Of a stretch of 64,000 nt of DNA, positions 28,417-36,819 are shown piece by piece. The stretch is from Phycobacter azelaicus (GTDB taxonomy: Bacteria; Pseudomonadota; Alphaproteobacteria; Rhodobacterales; Rhodobacteraceae): contig NZ_WKFH01000003.1 of NCBI RefSeq assembly GCF_014884385.1, positions 62,001-126,000 of the forward strand, written 5' to 3'. The notes beneath the pieces were generated by a model. The model had not been told where the DNA came from, searched no databases, and saw only the letters and a program-made list of their open reading frames with translations. Made by a program: the position numbers and the translations under genes. Every line of letters begins with the position of its first letter. The stretch's first letter is position 1.

Positions 28417-29451
28417 TTACCCGCCGTGTTTGGCAATCAGCGATTTGGCCTGTTGGATCAGGGCTTCGCCGTCCACGCCCTTCGCGTTCATCTCTTCGAC
28501 CCATCTGGCAATCACGGGCTGCGCCTTTTGCTTCCAGCGCGCCACTTCCGCCTCGTCCAGAACAAAGATCTCATTGCCCTTGTCCTCGGCGATCTCTCGA
28601 CCCGGCGCATCGCGTTCCAGCATCACGCGGGCAGCAAAGGCGGATAGCTTCTGCCCGGATTCTGCATCCAGAATTGCCTTCAGATCATCCGGCAGCGCGT
28701 TGTACTTGTCCCGGTTCATCACCAGAACGATGGTCGCGGTGTAAAGGGATTCATCGCCGCTGAACTCGGTATGGTGCTCGACAAGGTCACTCAGCTTGAC
28801 CGCAGGCGTCACCTCCCAGGGGATCACCGTGCCGCTGATCACGCCTTTGGACAGTGCCTCGGGGATAGCAGGCAGCGGCAGACCGACCGGAGTTGCCCCC
28901 AGCTCTTTCAGCATGTCAGTGATGATGCGGGTCGGCCCGCGCAGGGTTTGCCCCTCCATATCCTCCAGCTTGGTCACGCCGCTCTCGGTATGGATCACAC
29001 CGGGGCCATGCACCCAGGCGCCCAGCACCTTGACGTCCTTGTACTCCCCTTCCTGCAGGTCGGTTTCCACCAGTTCCATGAACGCCTTTGAGGTCGCGAT
29101 CGGATCGGTCATCATGAAGGGAAGCTCGAACACCTCGGTCTTTGGAAAGCGCCCCGGCGTGTAGCCCACCACGGTCATCACCATATCGGCGACCCCATCG
29201 GCTGCCTGATCCATCAGCCCCGGCGGGGTGCCGCCCAGGGACATGGCGTCATAGTGTTCGATCTTGATGCGCCCGCCCGAGGCGGCCTCGACCTCTGCCG
29301 CCCAGGGTTTCAGGATCATTTTCGGCACCGTGGCAGGCGGCGGCAGGAATTGGTGTAGCCTGAGCGTCACCTCTTGAGCTGCGCCCGCCAGAGGCGTCAG
29401 TGCAGTTGCTGCAGCAAATAGCGCCGCGCCCAGTATTTTGCGTCTCATCAT
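28417..29451 (-). CDS. Lone TRAP-type substrate-binding protein (DctP family)
   Basis: 344 residues with a Sec signal peptide (MMRRKILGAALFAAATALTPLAGA). The mature protein is a DctP-family binding protein: VTLRLHQFLPP, the core DMEGQTLRGPTRIITDMLKE with the ligand-carboxylate arginine, and PEALSKGVISGTVIPWEV. GGAGGAGAAC precedes ATG at 29451. No DctQ or DctM gene lies beside it. It is 61 bases downstream of a cytochrome P450 gene on the same strand, and the pair ends at the terminator at 28345-28374. It probably feeds a permease encoded elsewhere, or acts as a sensor protein. The ligand is unknown, but a carboxylate is likely. Confidence 0.88.
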   Translation of the reverse strand: MMRRKILGAALFAAATALTPLAGAAQEVTLRLHQFLPPPATVPKMILKPWAAEVEAASGGRIKIEHYDAMSLGGTPPGLMDQAADGVADMVMTVVGYTPGRFPKTEVFELPFMMTDPIATSKAFMELVETDLQEGEYKDVKVLGAWVHGPGVIHTESGVTKLEDMEGQTLRGPTRIITDMLKELGATPVGLPLPAIPEALSKGVISGTVIPWEVTPAVKLSDLVEHHTEFSGDESLYTATIVLVMNRDKYNALPDDLKAILDAESGQKLSAFAARVMLERDAPGREIAEDKGNEIFVLDEAEVARWKQKAQPVIARWVEEMNAKGVDGEALIQQAKSLIAKHGG

Positions 29452-29512
29452 GTTCTCCTCCCAGATGATGATTTATTGGCCAGAGTATCCGGCATCTCCT
29501 CCCATCGGTGAC

Positions 29513-30706
29513 CTAGTTCAGTGTCACCGGCAGATTGCGTGGTCCGCGAAAGCCAAACCCGTAGAACTGCACCGGCTCGTCTTTTGCCAGTTCCATGTTC
29601 GGGAACCTGTCAAACAGCATGGGCAGCATGATATTCGCCAGCATCCGGCGCGCGATATGGGTCCCCTGACAGAAATGCGGCCCATTGCCAAAAGCCTGAT
29701 GTGGCTTTCGGGGACGGAAGATGTTGAAGGTCTCACCATCGTCCCCGTAAATATCCTCATCCCGGCAGGCTGAGGCCTGAATCGTCATCACAGTGGTCCC
29801 CTTGGGTATCGCGTATCCGCGGATTTCTGTATCCTCCATCACAAGGCGCGAACTGGCCTGGATCGGCGCAACCCAGCGCACGCCCTCCTCGAAAGCCTGC
29901 CCCCAAAGGTCCTTGGATTTGGCTTCCGCCAACTGGTCAGGATTGGTGAAAAGCCCGTAGAGAATGGTCAATAGCGCATCGCGCGGCTCGTTGATGCCGC
30001 CACCAATGGCGATCTTGATGTTGGAAAAAATCTGGCTCTCGGGGATCGGATCCTCGGCATTGACCATCACCGACAAAGCGCTTGGGTTGGGGTCGGCCAG
30101 ATGGCGAGGGATGGCAGCCCGAAACAGGGCGTCCATCTCGTCATTGGCGGCGTCACAATCGGCAAAAAGCTCATCCGCAAAGCCGAAATTGCCAGCGCCA
30201 TCGATCAGGATCTGACTCCAACGCTGCATGTCATCATCGCTGGCCTCGGGAATGCCCAGCAGGTGTTTGAGGCAATGGGCCGCATACGGCCCGGCCAGAG
30301 CCGGGAACAGATCCACCGTCTGCCCGCGCGGCAAGCCCGCGACAAACTCTTCTGCGATCCGGGTGTAGATCTCCTCCCAGCAGCCCTTGATGTTGCGGCC
30401 CGAAAAAGTGGGCGCCATGGCCTCACGCTCGCGCGCGTGCTCGGCCCCGTCCTTGCGCATCAGCGTATGAGCGCGAAAAGCCCGCTGCATCGGCGTTTTA
30501 GGGTCGTTGGAGCTGAACAGACCGGGGTTATCCTTCACGTATTTGGTGTCCTCAGCCTTGGTCAGCAAGGTACGACCAAGGGATGTGACCTGCACCACCG
30601 GCGCCTCGCGGCGCAGGCGCTGATAGATGGGATAGGGATCGAGCGTCAGATTCTGAATGGTGATCTGATCGTCCTGCGGCGGTTTGCTCAATGTGGAAAC
30701 GCTCAT
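29513..30706 (-). CDS. Cytochrome P450
   Basis: 397 residues, soluble bacterial P450 size. The heme-thiolate loop is FGNGPHFCQGTHIARR (Cys346). The ExxR-type helix appears as the FEEGVRWVAPIQASSRLV region, and the I-helix reads KIAIGGGINEPRDALLT rather than the usual AGxDT; the acid-alcohol pair is replaced by an Asn-Glu-Pro arrangement. It is a cytoplasmic monooxygenase needing an electron-transfer partner; none is adjacent (fdxA lies about 30 kb away and is of another type). GGGGGAG sits before ATG. Divergent from a LysR gene and followed by a TRAP binding protein, which suggests substrate import and oxidation in one pathway. Confidence 0.93.
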   Translation of the reverse strand: MSVSTLSKPPQDDQITIQNLTLDPYPIYQRLRREAPVVQVTSLGRTLLTKAEDTKYVKDNPGLFSSNDPKTPMQRAFRAHTLMRKDGAEHAREREAMAPTFSGRNIKGCWEEIYTRIAEEFVAGLPRGQTVDLFPALAGPYAAHCLKHLLGIPEASDDDMQRWSQILIDGAGNFGFADELFADCDAANDEMDALFRAAIPRHLADPNPSALSVMVNAEDPIPESQIFSNIKIAIGGGINEPRDALLTILYGLFTNPDQLAEAKSKDLWGQAFEEGVRWVAPIQASSRLVMEDTEIRGYAIPKGTTVMTIQASACRDEDIYGDDGETFNIFRPRKPHQAFGNGPHFCQGTHIARRMLANIMLPMLFDRFPNMELAKDEPVQFYGFGFRGPRNLPVTLN

Positions 30707-30836
30707 CTTCTCCCCCCGTTTTCACCTTGGAGGAAAAGCCTAAAAGCCGAAGGGAAAATGAGGCAATCCGATCAAGTTGATCGAGTGCATCGAAAAATTG
30801 CATACAGGGCACTACGCATGCTTTATGCTTGGCTGC

Positions 30837-31742
30837 ATGAGCGAAACTCCCGACCCATTTGGCCTTGATTTTGCAGCCCTACGCACCCTGCGTCTTGTGC
30901 ATGGATATCGCTCCTTCTCGCGCACTGCTGAGACGCTGAACGTGAACCAATCGACGGTCAGCTATACGATCGACCGGCTGCGCCGCGCCTTTGGCGATCC
31001 GCTTTTCGTGCGGCAAGGCGGGCGGATGGTCGCGACCGAGCGCTGCGAAGAAATTGTCGCCAGCACCAGCCGGATGCTGGACGAAATGCTGGAACTGGCC
31101 GAGCCGCGCGCCTTTGATCCTCGCCGCGCCGAGGCCGAGGTAACCATATCCTGCAACTACTACGAACGCGCCACCATCCTGCCTCGGCTGATGCGCAGGC
31201 TGCGTCAGGTGGCCCCCGGTTTGCGGCTGACAGTGCGCACCTCGACAGTCGAGGGCAAACAGCACCTGGATCGCGGCGAAAGCGATCTGGTGATCGGCCC
31301 CGTGCGCATAGAGGGCAACAGCTATTTCAGGCGCACATTGCTGCGAGAGCATTCGGTCATGGTCATGGCCCAGGGAACGTCAGCCGACCAGATGCCCAGC
31401 ACAGAGGCTGCCTTTCTCGCGGCGCCGCAGGTGGTTGTGACCTATGGGGACTCCTGGCGCTCGCGCTTTCTGGTGGAGATCGCTGCAGCGGGCAAAGCAC
31501 TGAATCAGGTGATGTCCATCCCGAGCCCCGCCGCCCTGCCCGAACTCTTGGAAGGCACCGATCTGGTGGCCACCCTGCCCAGCCGTCTGGCCGAACACTT
31601 TGCCGACCGGGTACAAACCGCCCCCTGCCCGTTTCGCGGAGAATTCGAGATTGATCTCACCTGGACCTCGCGCACCCATCATGCGCCGATGCATATCTGG
31701 TTGCGAGACCAGATCGCACAGGCCTGCCAGCGGCAGCCTTAG
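30837..31742 (+). CDS. LysR family transcriptional regulator
   Basis: 301 residues from ATG at 30837. The N-terminal winged helix reads FAALRTLRLVHGYRSFSRTAETLNVNQSTVSYTIDRLRRAFGDPLFVRQG split over the usual helices, with recognition helix NQSTVSYTIDRL. A LysR substrate-binding domain of two lobes follows. Divergence from the P450 gene (about 130 bases between starts) suggests it controls the P450-TRAP pair, with an unknown co-inducer. Other in-frame starts upstream (30777, 30825) lack ribosome sites; the start is moderately certain. Confidence 0.9.
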   Translation: MSETPDPFGLDFAALRTLRLVHGYRSFSRTAETLNVNQSTVSYTIDRLRRAFGDPLFVRQGGRMVATERCEEIVASTSRMLDEMLELAEPRAFDPRRAEAEVTISCNYYERATILPRLMRRLRQVAPGLRLTVRTSTVEGKQHLDRGESDLVIGPVRIEGNSYFRRTLLREHSVMVMAQGTSADQMPSTEAAFLAAPQVVVTYGDSWRSRFLVEIAAAGKALNQVMSIPSPAALPELLEGTDLVATLPSRLAEHFADRVQTAPCPFRGEFEIDLTWTSRTHHAPMHIWLRDQIAQACQRQP

Positions 31743-31744
31743 GT

Positions 31745-32737
31745 TTATCGCATCCAAAGGCCGTTTGATTTGATCCGGTTGCGGATCACCTGCTCGCGCC
31801 GCGGCAGGTTGTCCTGGTCGAACAAGGCACGCACCTTGGCCCCACGCCCCTGATAGACCATGCGCTTGATCGGCTCATAGGTTTTGAGGACCTTCTTGAT
31901 CCAGTTGGGGGCGGCCACCTCTTCCAGCACCTCGATCACCCGGTCGCTTTCGCGCGCATAAAGGAGCGGAAACAGCCGATAATGGCAGCTGGTCTTGCCA
32001 TCCAGATACCCTGGCACCAAGGCTTCGCGCCCGCCGCCAAACGAGTGGATCACTAAGGGCAGCGCGATCTGGTCAAGCCAGGGGTTAAGCGATTGCCCCA
32101 CCAGTTCGACCGGTAAATCATCCCGAATCGAGGTCGCGTATTCTGCAAAGCGCGTGCCGAACCGATGCGGACAGGCGCCGTAGAAAAAGCCGGCATTGAA
32201 GTAGAGATAGCGCCGCCAATGCCCATCGGGTTGCCACCTGTCCTGACTGGTGGCGAAATCAAGGCCGAAGCGATCATAAAGCGCAGCCCAGATCTGTTCT
32301 ATTCCCGGCCCGTAAAGCGTCGGCTTCGGCCAGGTTCCTTCACACCTGAGAGAGGCCGAGGGACGATCAAAGTCAAACGGCACATCACTCAGTTCATCCG
32401 TGATCAGCGTATCGCTGTCGAAAAACACAAATGGCTCCCCCTTGGGCAAGGCCATCAGTGCCTCTATCTTGTTGCCATAGGGGTAGCTTTCACCAAAGAT
32501 CCGGCTGTCAAAGGGCAGCACCTCGGCCCCCAGCCGCTCAAACAGCTCCAAAACGCCACGATTGCGAACCTGCGGGTCTTTTTGCCAAAGCGATCCCGCG
32601 CGCGGCGTCGCTACGAAGAGGCGCCCCTGGAAACCCGGCGCGCTGTGCCGCAAGGAGGCGGCAAAAAGTGCGGCTTCATATTGCAGCCGACCCGCCTGGC
32701 CAATGATGACGATATTGAACGGTTTGCGCTGTGCCAT
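31745..32737 (-). CDS. Glycosyltransferase-like protein with DxD motif
   Basis: About 330 residues. The fold suggestion comes from FNIVIIGQAGRLQYEAAL at the start, then GESYPYGNKIEALM and a FVFFDSDTLI segment. Its DSD is in the position of the metal/nucleotide-sugar DxD motif of GT-A transferases. YFNAGFFYG and the end RREQVIRNRIK are further landmarks. No membrane helix is visible. It may modify a surface polysaccharide or protein; the acceptor is unknown. It starts about 60 bases after a leftward sulfotransferase-like gene and is convergent with the LysR gene (2 bases between stops). Confidence 0.6.
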   Translation of the reverse strand: MAQRKPFNIVIIGQAGRLQYEAALFAASLRHSAPGFQGRLFVATPRAGSLWQKDPQVRNRGVLELFERLGAEVLPFDSRIFGESYPYGNKIEALMALPKGEPFVFFDSDTLITDELSDVPFDFDRPSASLRCEGTWPKPTLYGPGIEQIWAALYDRFGLDFATSQDRWQPDGHWRRYLYFNAGFFYGACPHRFGTRFAEYATSIRDDLPVELVGQSLNPWLDQIALPLVIHSFGGGREALVPGYLDGKTSCHYRLFPLLYARESDRVIEVLEEVAAPNWIKKVLKTYEPIKRMVYQGRGAKVRALFDQDNLPRREQVIRNRIKSNGLWMR

Positions 32738-32798
32738 CACTGGGCCCTGCAGCCTGCCGGAGCGCTCCGGAGGAGTGTCATATCAACCGGTTGCACGT

Positions 32799-33674
32799 TC
32801 AGGCCGACAAGATTGTAACGCCGGGGATGGCAGCGATCTGGTCAAGATCCGCATCGTATTGCACCGATAGCTGTTCGATCAGCATATCCGTCCACCCAGG
32901 CAAATCGACCTCTTCTTCAATCGCGTCCTCGATGGCGTATTTGTCAAGGAAGGCGCCGATCACCCGGTGTTTCTGCTCTTCGCTCATCTCGCGGTGCTCA
33001 TGCAGATAGGCGCGCAGTCGCTGCATGCCCTCCCCCGACATGATCACCGCCAGCAGGTCCATGCCCCCGATCAGCCGCTCCCCGGGCTCAAAGCCAAGCA
33101 ATGAGCGCAGTATATCCGCCCAGATCAAAGGCATTTCCTCGTAGAACCAGACTGTTATCGGGACATCTGGCAGGGCTGTTCGAAGGCGCAGCAGCAAATT
33201 GGACCAGCGCAATTCCTGGAGCTCGCACTCTCTCAAGATCTGCTCACTGCGCTGAGGCTGCAACCCGCGGAGCAGCGCAGGCAAAAAACTGCCCGGATCG
33301 CGCAGCCCAATCTGGATCTCCAACTCGTCATCAGGAAAAAGCTGCTGCAAGGCGCCTAGCCGCATTTCGGCCTCCGGGTAGAACCCGTGGCTTCCAACGG
33401 CATTGCGCGGCGCGCCCATGAAATGCGGATTGGACAGGATGACCCGGTTGGCCTGTTCCTGTTCTAGGATCCCATCCCACAGAATACCACTGTCCTGCAC
33501 GGGTCGGCGGCCATCCAGCATCGCGTCGACGCAGTCCCCCAGCAGGTATCGATACTTTCCAGGCCCCGGCACCGCAGTGCCACGTTTCCCGGCTGCCTCC
33601 TTGTTCTGCAACAAGGTCTTTAGCAACCGATCCTCTTCTGTCTCATGACTGCCCGCATGAATGACAACCTGCAT
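32799..33674 (-). CDS. Hypothetical protein, sulfotransferase-like N-terminus
   Basis: 291 residues. The first residues QVVIHAGSHETEEDRLLKTL resemble the PAPS-binding start of bacterial sulfotransferases (usually HxGxxKTGTT), but the lysine and threonines of that loop are not kept, so activity is doubtful. Later ILSNPHFMGAP and IGLRDPGSFLPALL match the usual second region (a substrate Arg and the 3'-phosphate site R-x-P). It precedes the glycosyltransferase-like gene in the same direction and probably shares its operon, implying a joint role in glycan modification. Seen in sequence: motif similarity only; no firm family assignment. Confidence 0.5.
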   Translation of the reverse strand: MQVVIHAGSHETEEDRLLKTLLQNKEAAGKRGTAVPGPGKYRYLLGDCVDAMLDGRRPVQDSGILWDGILEQEQANRVILSNPHFMGAPRNAVGSHGFYPEAEMRLGALQQLFPDDELEIQIGLRDPGSFLPALLRGLQPQRSEQILRECELQELRWSNLLLRLRTALPDVPITVWFYEEMPLIWADILRSLLGFEPGERLIGGMDLLAVIMSGEGMQRLRAYLHEHREMSEEQKHRVIGAFLDKYAIEDAIEEEVDLPGWTDMLIEQLSVQYDADLDQIAAIPGVTILSA

Positions 33675-33987
33675 GAATGGGCCTGTTCTTTTTGATGTTT
33701 GGACATTTCAAGGCTTACTCCGGTGGTCCGCCTTCGTCAAACATCACCGCCAGCACCTACCCATTGCGCCAGAGTGCGGCATCCAAGATCAACGGCCCGC
33801 ACTCACCGTTTATGTGCCGACTAAGATGCACCCGAATTTGAGAAGAAAATGATCGCAGGACGGATTGCGCTTTGCCGGACAATCGTCTACACGCCCCTTG
33901 TGAGTTGTCCGAGTCACCTATCGCGCTGTCGAAAAAGTGACCGTTGATCAAATCACGACGCCAAGAACGCTTTGCGTTCAGTGGCAT
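33675..33987. other. 313-base gap upstream of tRNA-Thr
   Basis: No gene supported. The antisense frame through this region and the tRNA is an artefact of the tRNA sequence. It should contain the tRNA-Thr promoter, but no clear -35/-10 pair was identified. Confidence 0.4.
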
Positions 33988-34063
33988 GCCCCTATAGCTC
34001 AGCTGGTAGAGCAACTGATTTGTAATCAGTAGGTCCGCGGTTCGAGTCCGTGTGGGGGCACCA
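33988..34063 (+). tRNA. tRNA-Thr (TGT)
   Basis: A class I tRNA of 76 bases with encoded CCA. The acceptor GCCCCTA pairs with TGGGGGC (one U-G pair); the D arm is AGCTCAGCTGGTAGAGC. The anticodon loop is TTTGTAA within stem CTGAT/ATCAG, giving TGT at 34021-34023 region (ACA codons). The T loop is TTCGAGT. The 3' end is followed about 80 bases later by an integrase relic, so this tRNA was probably an attachment site. Confidence 0.96.
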
Positions 34064-34143
34064 TCACATTCTCCAAAAGGCTCTGTATTCATTCATTAAC
34101 ATGCACTTGCTTTGCAGTTCCGGGACGTTTTGAGGACACCTGC

Positions 34144-34293
34144 ATGGCTGTGACAATGAAGCTGAATCACATCGGCAAACTGAGCAGAGGCCGGAAAAGG
34201 TTTCGCAGGCGCTGACCGAAGGACGTGGCCGAGGTCAGGTGAGAAACCTTCTTTCAGAGCCCATCGCATTCGAGCAAAAGGCTCGGGAAGTGA
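34144..34293 (+). pseudogene. Relic of a tyrosine recombinase (integrase) N-terminus
   Basis: Frame from ATG at 34144 reads MAVTMKLNHIGKLSRGRKRF, then RRR, stop (34213-34215), PKDVAEVR, stop (34240-34242), ETFFQ, then decays. This looks like the N-terminal core of phage-type integrases of Rhodobacteraceae, where a basic RRR-(Y/F)PKDVA stretch is followed by a ...FFQ segment; here it is interrupted by two TGA codons. Nothing of the catalytic domain remains. It lies directly downstream of tRNA-Thr, the usual place of an integrated element's integrase. Family identification is from memory and from a short match. Confidence 0.5.
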
Positions 34294-34336
34294 AATGAAC
34301 GCTCTGCACCGAACCGGGGCAAGTCCGGGCGAACCA

Positions 34337-34360
34337 AGGGCCGTCTACACAGACGGCCCT
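34337..34360. terminator. Hairpin past the mdeB stop
   Basis: A perfect 10-bp inverted repeat, AGGGCCGTCT/AGACGGCCCT, with loop ACAC lies about 50 bases beyond the leftward mdeB gene. The U tract is poor on both strands, so it is a likely but weak terminator. Confidence 0.5.
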
Positions 34361-34412
34361 GCGCTGACCCGTTCCCCCTTGGCCAGCTACCCTTGGGCGC
34401 CCTAAGAAGCGA

Positions 34413-36809
34413 TCAGCTGTTGTGAAGGGGGCTGAGCCTGTTTTGGCTCAGATGCTTGCCAGCCGTCAGACCATTAACCTTTTCCACGATTGCAGCCGCG
34501 TCGATACCGTGATGGCCATAAAGGTCCTGAATGGTACCGGTCTGGCCGAAGTGCTCGACTCCGAGAGGGATCGTTCTGTGTCCCTGCACCGCTCCCAGCC
34601 AGGATAGTGAGGCGGGGTGGCCGTCGATCACGGTGACCAGTTTGCAATGGGGCGGAAGGCCCGCCATCAGGGTCTCGATGTGAGATTGCGCCTGTGCATT
34701 GCCACGAGACCGCGCCCGCTGCGCGGCAGTCCAGCCTGCGTTCAGCCGGTCGGCCGAGGTCACCGCCAGCACGCCCACATCACGCCGCCCTTCACCGATC
34801 ACCCCGGCAGCTTTGATCGCCTCCGGCGCAACTGCGCCCTGATAAGCGATCACCACTTCGCAATTGGGCCCCGGTTTGCGCAGCCAGTAGGCACCATCGA
34901 TCGCGCCCTGTCGGAAATCCTCGTCGACACGTTTGCCAGGCTGCTCGATCGGGTTCGTGGTCAAACGCAGATAGACGGAGCCACCGGTCTCATCGCGCAA
35001 CCAGGTGCGCTCGTCCGGGTCGCCTTCCCCGTCCCGTTGAACATAATCAAACGCCCACTCCATGATCACCGCCAATTCATCGGCAAAGGCAGGCTCAAAC
35101 GAGGCCAGCCCATCCTGGCTCATCCCGATCAGGGGCGAGCCAACGGATTGATGCGCGCCGCCTTCGGGCGCCAGGGTCACACCGGATGGCGTGCCAACGA
35201 GGATGAAGCGCGCATCCTGATAACAGGCATAATTCAGTGCATCGAGGCCGCGTGCCACGAAGGGGTCATAGACCGTGCCGATGGGGATCAGGCGCTTACC
35301 GAACAGGGAATGCGACAGGCCCGCAGCCCCCAAAAGCAGCATCAGGTTCATCTCGGCAATGCCAAGTTCGATATGCTGGCCTTTTGGCGTAAACTCCCAT
35401 TTCGCGGTCGAGGGGATGCGGTTCTCGATAAAGGCATCGGCCTGCGCGGTCCGGGCAAACAGCTTGCGCCGGTTCACCCATGGGCCAAGACTGGTGGTGC
35501 CGGTCACATCCGGCGAGGTGGTCACGATACGGTCCGCCAGCGTACTGTCGCCCTTTGACAGATCATCAAGGATCTTGCCAAAGGCCATCTGCGTCGAGAT
35601 TTCGCGCGAGGTGTCGATGGCAATCGACGGTACGGCCAGTTTGTCGTCCTGATACCGGCGCGTGCCCTTGGCAAAGAAGGGCACCTGAGACAGAAAATCG
35701 CGCAACGCGGCCCGGTCCTGCACCGCTGCCATAGGTTCCCACTCTTCGCCTGGCTCTACGCCCATGTGTTTCTGCCAATCCGCAAACTGGGCCTTGTTCA
35801 TCAGTCCGCCGTGGTTGTCCTTGTGCCCCGCAATGGGGGTGCCCCAGCCCTTGATGGTGTAGGCCAGGAAACAGGTCGGGCGGTCGTGGTCGATAGCGGC
35901 AAAGGTTTCGGCCATGGTTTCAACGCAGTTGCCGCCAAGGTTTTCCATCAGGGCGGCCAGTTCCGCATCGCTGCGCCGCTCGATCAAGGCCGTCACATCC
36001 CCCTGATCGCCAAGGTCATCCATCAGCCGCTTGCGCCAGACAGCCCCACCCATGAAGGTGAGCGCGGAATACTCCTGGTTGGGGCAGGCATCGATCCAGT
36101 CTCGCAAGCGGTCCCCACCCGGTTCTTCAAAGGCAGCCCGTTGCAAAACCCCGTGCTTGATGCGCACCACGTCCCAGCCGAAGGCATCAAAAATCTTTTC
36201 GATCCGCTCAAACAGCCCCTCGCGGACAATCCCGTCCAGCGACTGACGGTTGTAGTCGATGATCCACCAGGTATTGCGCAGATCGTTTTTCCAGCCTTCC
36301 TGAAGGGCCTCGTAGATATTGCCCTCATCCAGTTCCGCATCGCCGACCAGCGCCACCATGCGCCCCATCGGAGCGCCCCTGCCCCAGTCTTTGGCCGCGA
36401 CATAGTCCTGGATGAGCGAAGCAAAGGAGGTGATCGCCACGCCCAACCCGACAGAGCCAGTGGAGAAATCGACATCGTCAATATCCTTGGTGCGGCTGGG
36501 GTAGGATTGCACGCCGCCAAAGCCGCGGAAGTTTTCCATCTTCTCGCGGGTCTGATTGCCCATCAGGTATTGCATCGCATGAAAAATGGGAGAGGCATGG
36601 GGTTTCACAGCCACCCGGTCCTCGGGCCGCAGGGCCGAGAAATAGAGCGCGGTCATGATGGACACCATTGAGGCAGACGACGCCTGATGCCCGCCGATCT
36701 TGATCCCGTCCACCTTGGGACGCAGGTGATTGGCATTGTGGATCATCCAGTGGGACAGCCACAACAGGCGCTGCTCAACGGTCTTGAGGTGAGTCAGATC
36801 GGCGGACAT
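34413..36809 (-). CDS. mdeB: Homodimeric (AceE-like) 2-oxoacid dehydrogenase E1, likely 2-oxobutyrate specific
   Basis: 798 residues, close to single-chain E1 (AceE) enzymes and often mislabelled transketolase. The thiamine diphosphate motif runs from ALVGDAELDEGNIYEAL to WWIIDYNRQSLDG; GGHQASSASMVSIMTALYF and KGQHIELGIAEMNLMLLLGA are further landmarks. In Pseudomonas putida the mdeA-mdeB pair encodes methionine gamma-lyase and an E1-like protein for 2-oxobutyrate; the same order and an Lrp regulator are seen here. It would decarboxylate 2-oxobutyrate released by MdeA for propionyl-CoA formation. E2/E3 subunits must come from elsewhere. It starts 10 bases after mdeA. Confidence 0.85.
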   Translation of the reverse strand: MSADLTHLKTVEQRLLWLSHWMIHNANHLRPKVDGIKIGGHQASSASMVSIMTALYFSALRPEDRVAVKPHASPIFHAMQYLMGNQTREKMENFRGFGGVQSYPSRTKDIDDVDFSTGSVGLGVAITSFASLIQDYVAAKDWGRGAPMGRMVALVGDAELDEGNIYEALQEGWKNDLRNTWWIIDYNRQSLDGIVREGLFERIEKIFDAFGWDVVRIKHGVLQRAAFEEPGGDRLRDWIDACPNQEYSALTFMGGAVWRKRLMDDLGDQGDVTALIERRSDAELAALMENLGGNCVETMAETFAAIDHDRPTCFLAYTIKGWGTPIAGHKDNHGGLMNKAQFADWQKHMGVEPGEEWEPMAAVQDRAALRDFLSQVPFFAKGTRRYQDDKLAVPSIAIDTSREISTQMAFGKILDDLSKGDSTLADRIVTTSPDVTGTTSLGPWVNRRKLFARTAQADAFIENRIPSTAKWEFTPKGQHIELGIAEMNLMLLLGAAGLSHSLFGKRLIPIGTVYDPFVARGLDALNYACYQDARFILVGTPSGVTLAPEGGAHQSVGSPLIGMSQDGLASFEPAFADELAVIMEWAFDYVQRDGEGDPDERTWLRDETGGSVYLRLTTNPIEQPGKRVDEDFRQGAIDGAYWLRKPGPNCEVVIAYQGAVAPEAIKAAGVIGEGRRDVGVLAVTSADRLNAGWTAAQRARSRGNAQAQSHIETLMAGLPPHCKLVTVIDGHPASLSWLGAVQGHRTIPLGVEHFGQTGTIQDLYGHHGIDAAAIVEKVNGLTAGKHLSQNRLSPLHNS

Positions 36810-36819
36810 GGCGCTTTCC

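Noticed and set aside
33757..34092. Minus-strand ORF over tRNA-Thr
   Set aside because: Contains the TRTRTADLLITNQLLYQLSY-type string that comes from antisense tRNA; not a real gene.
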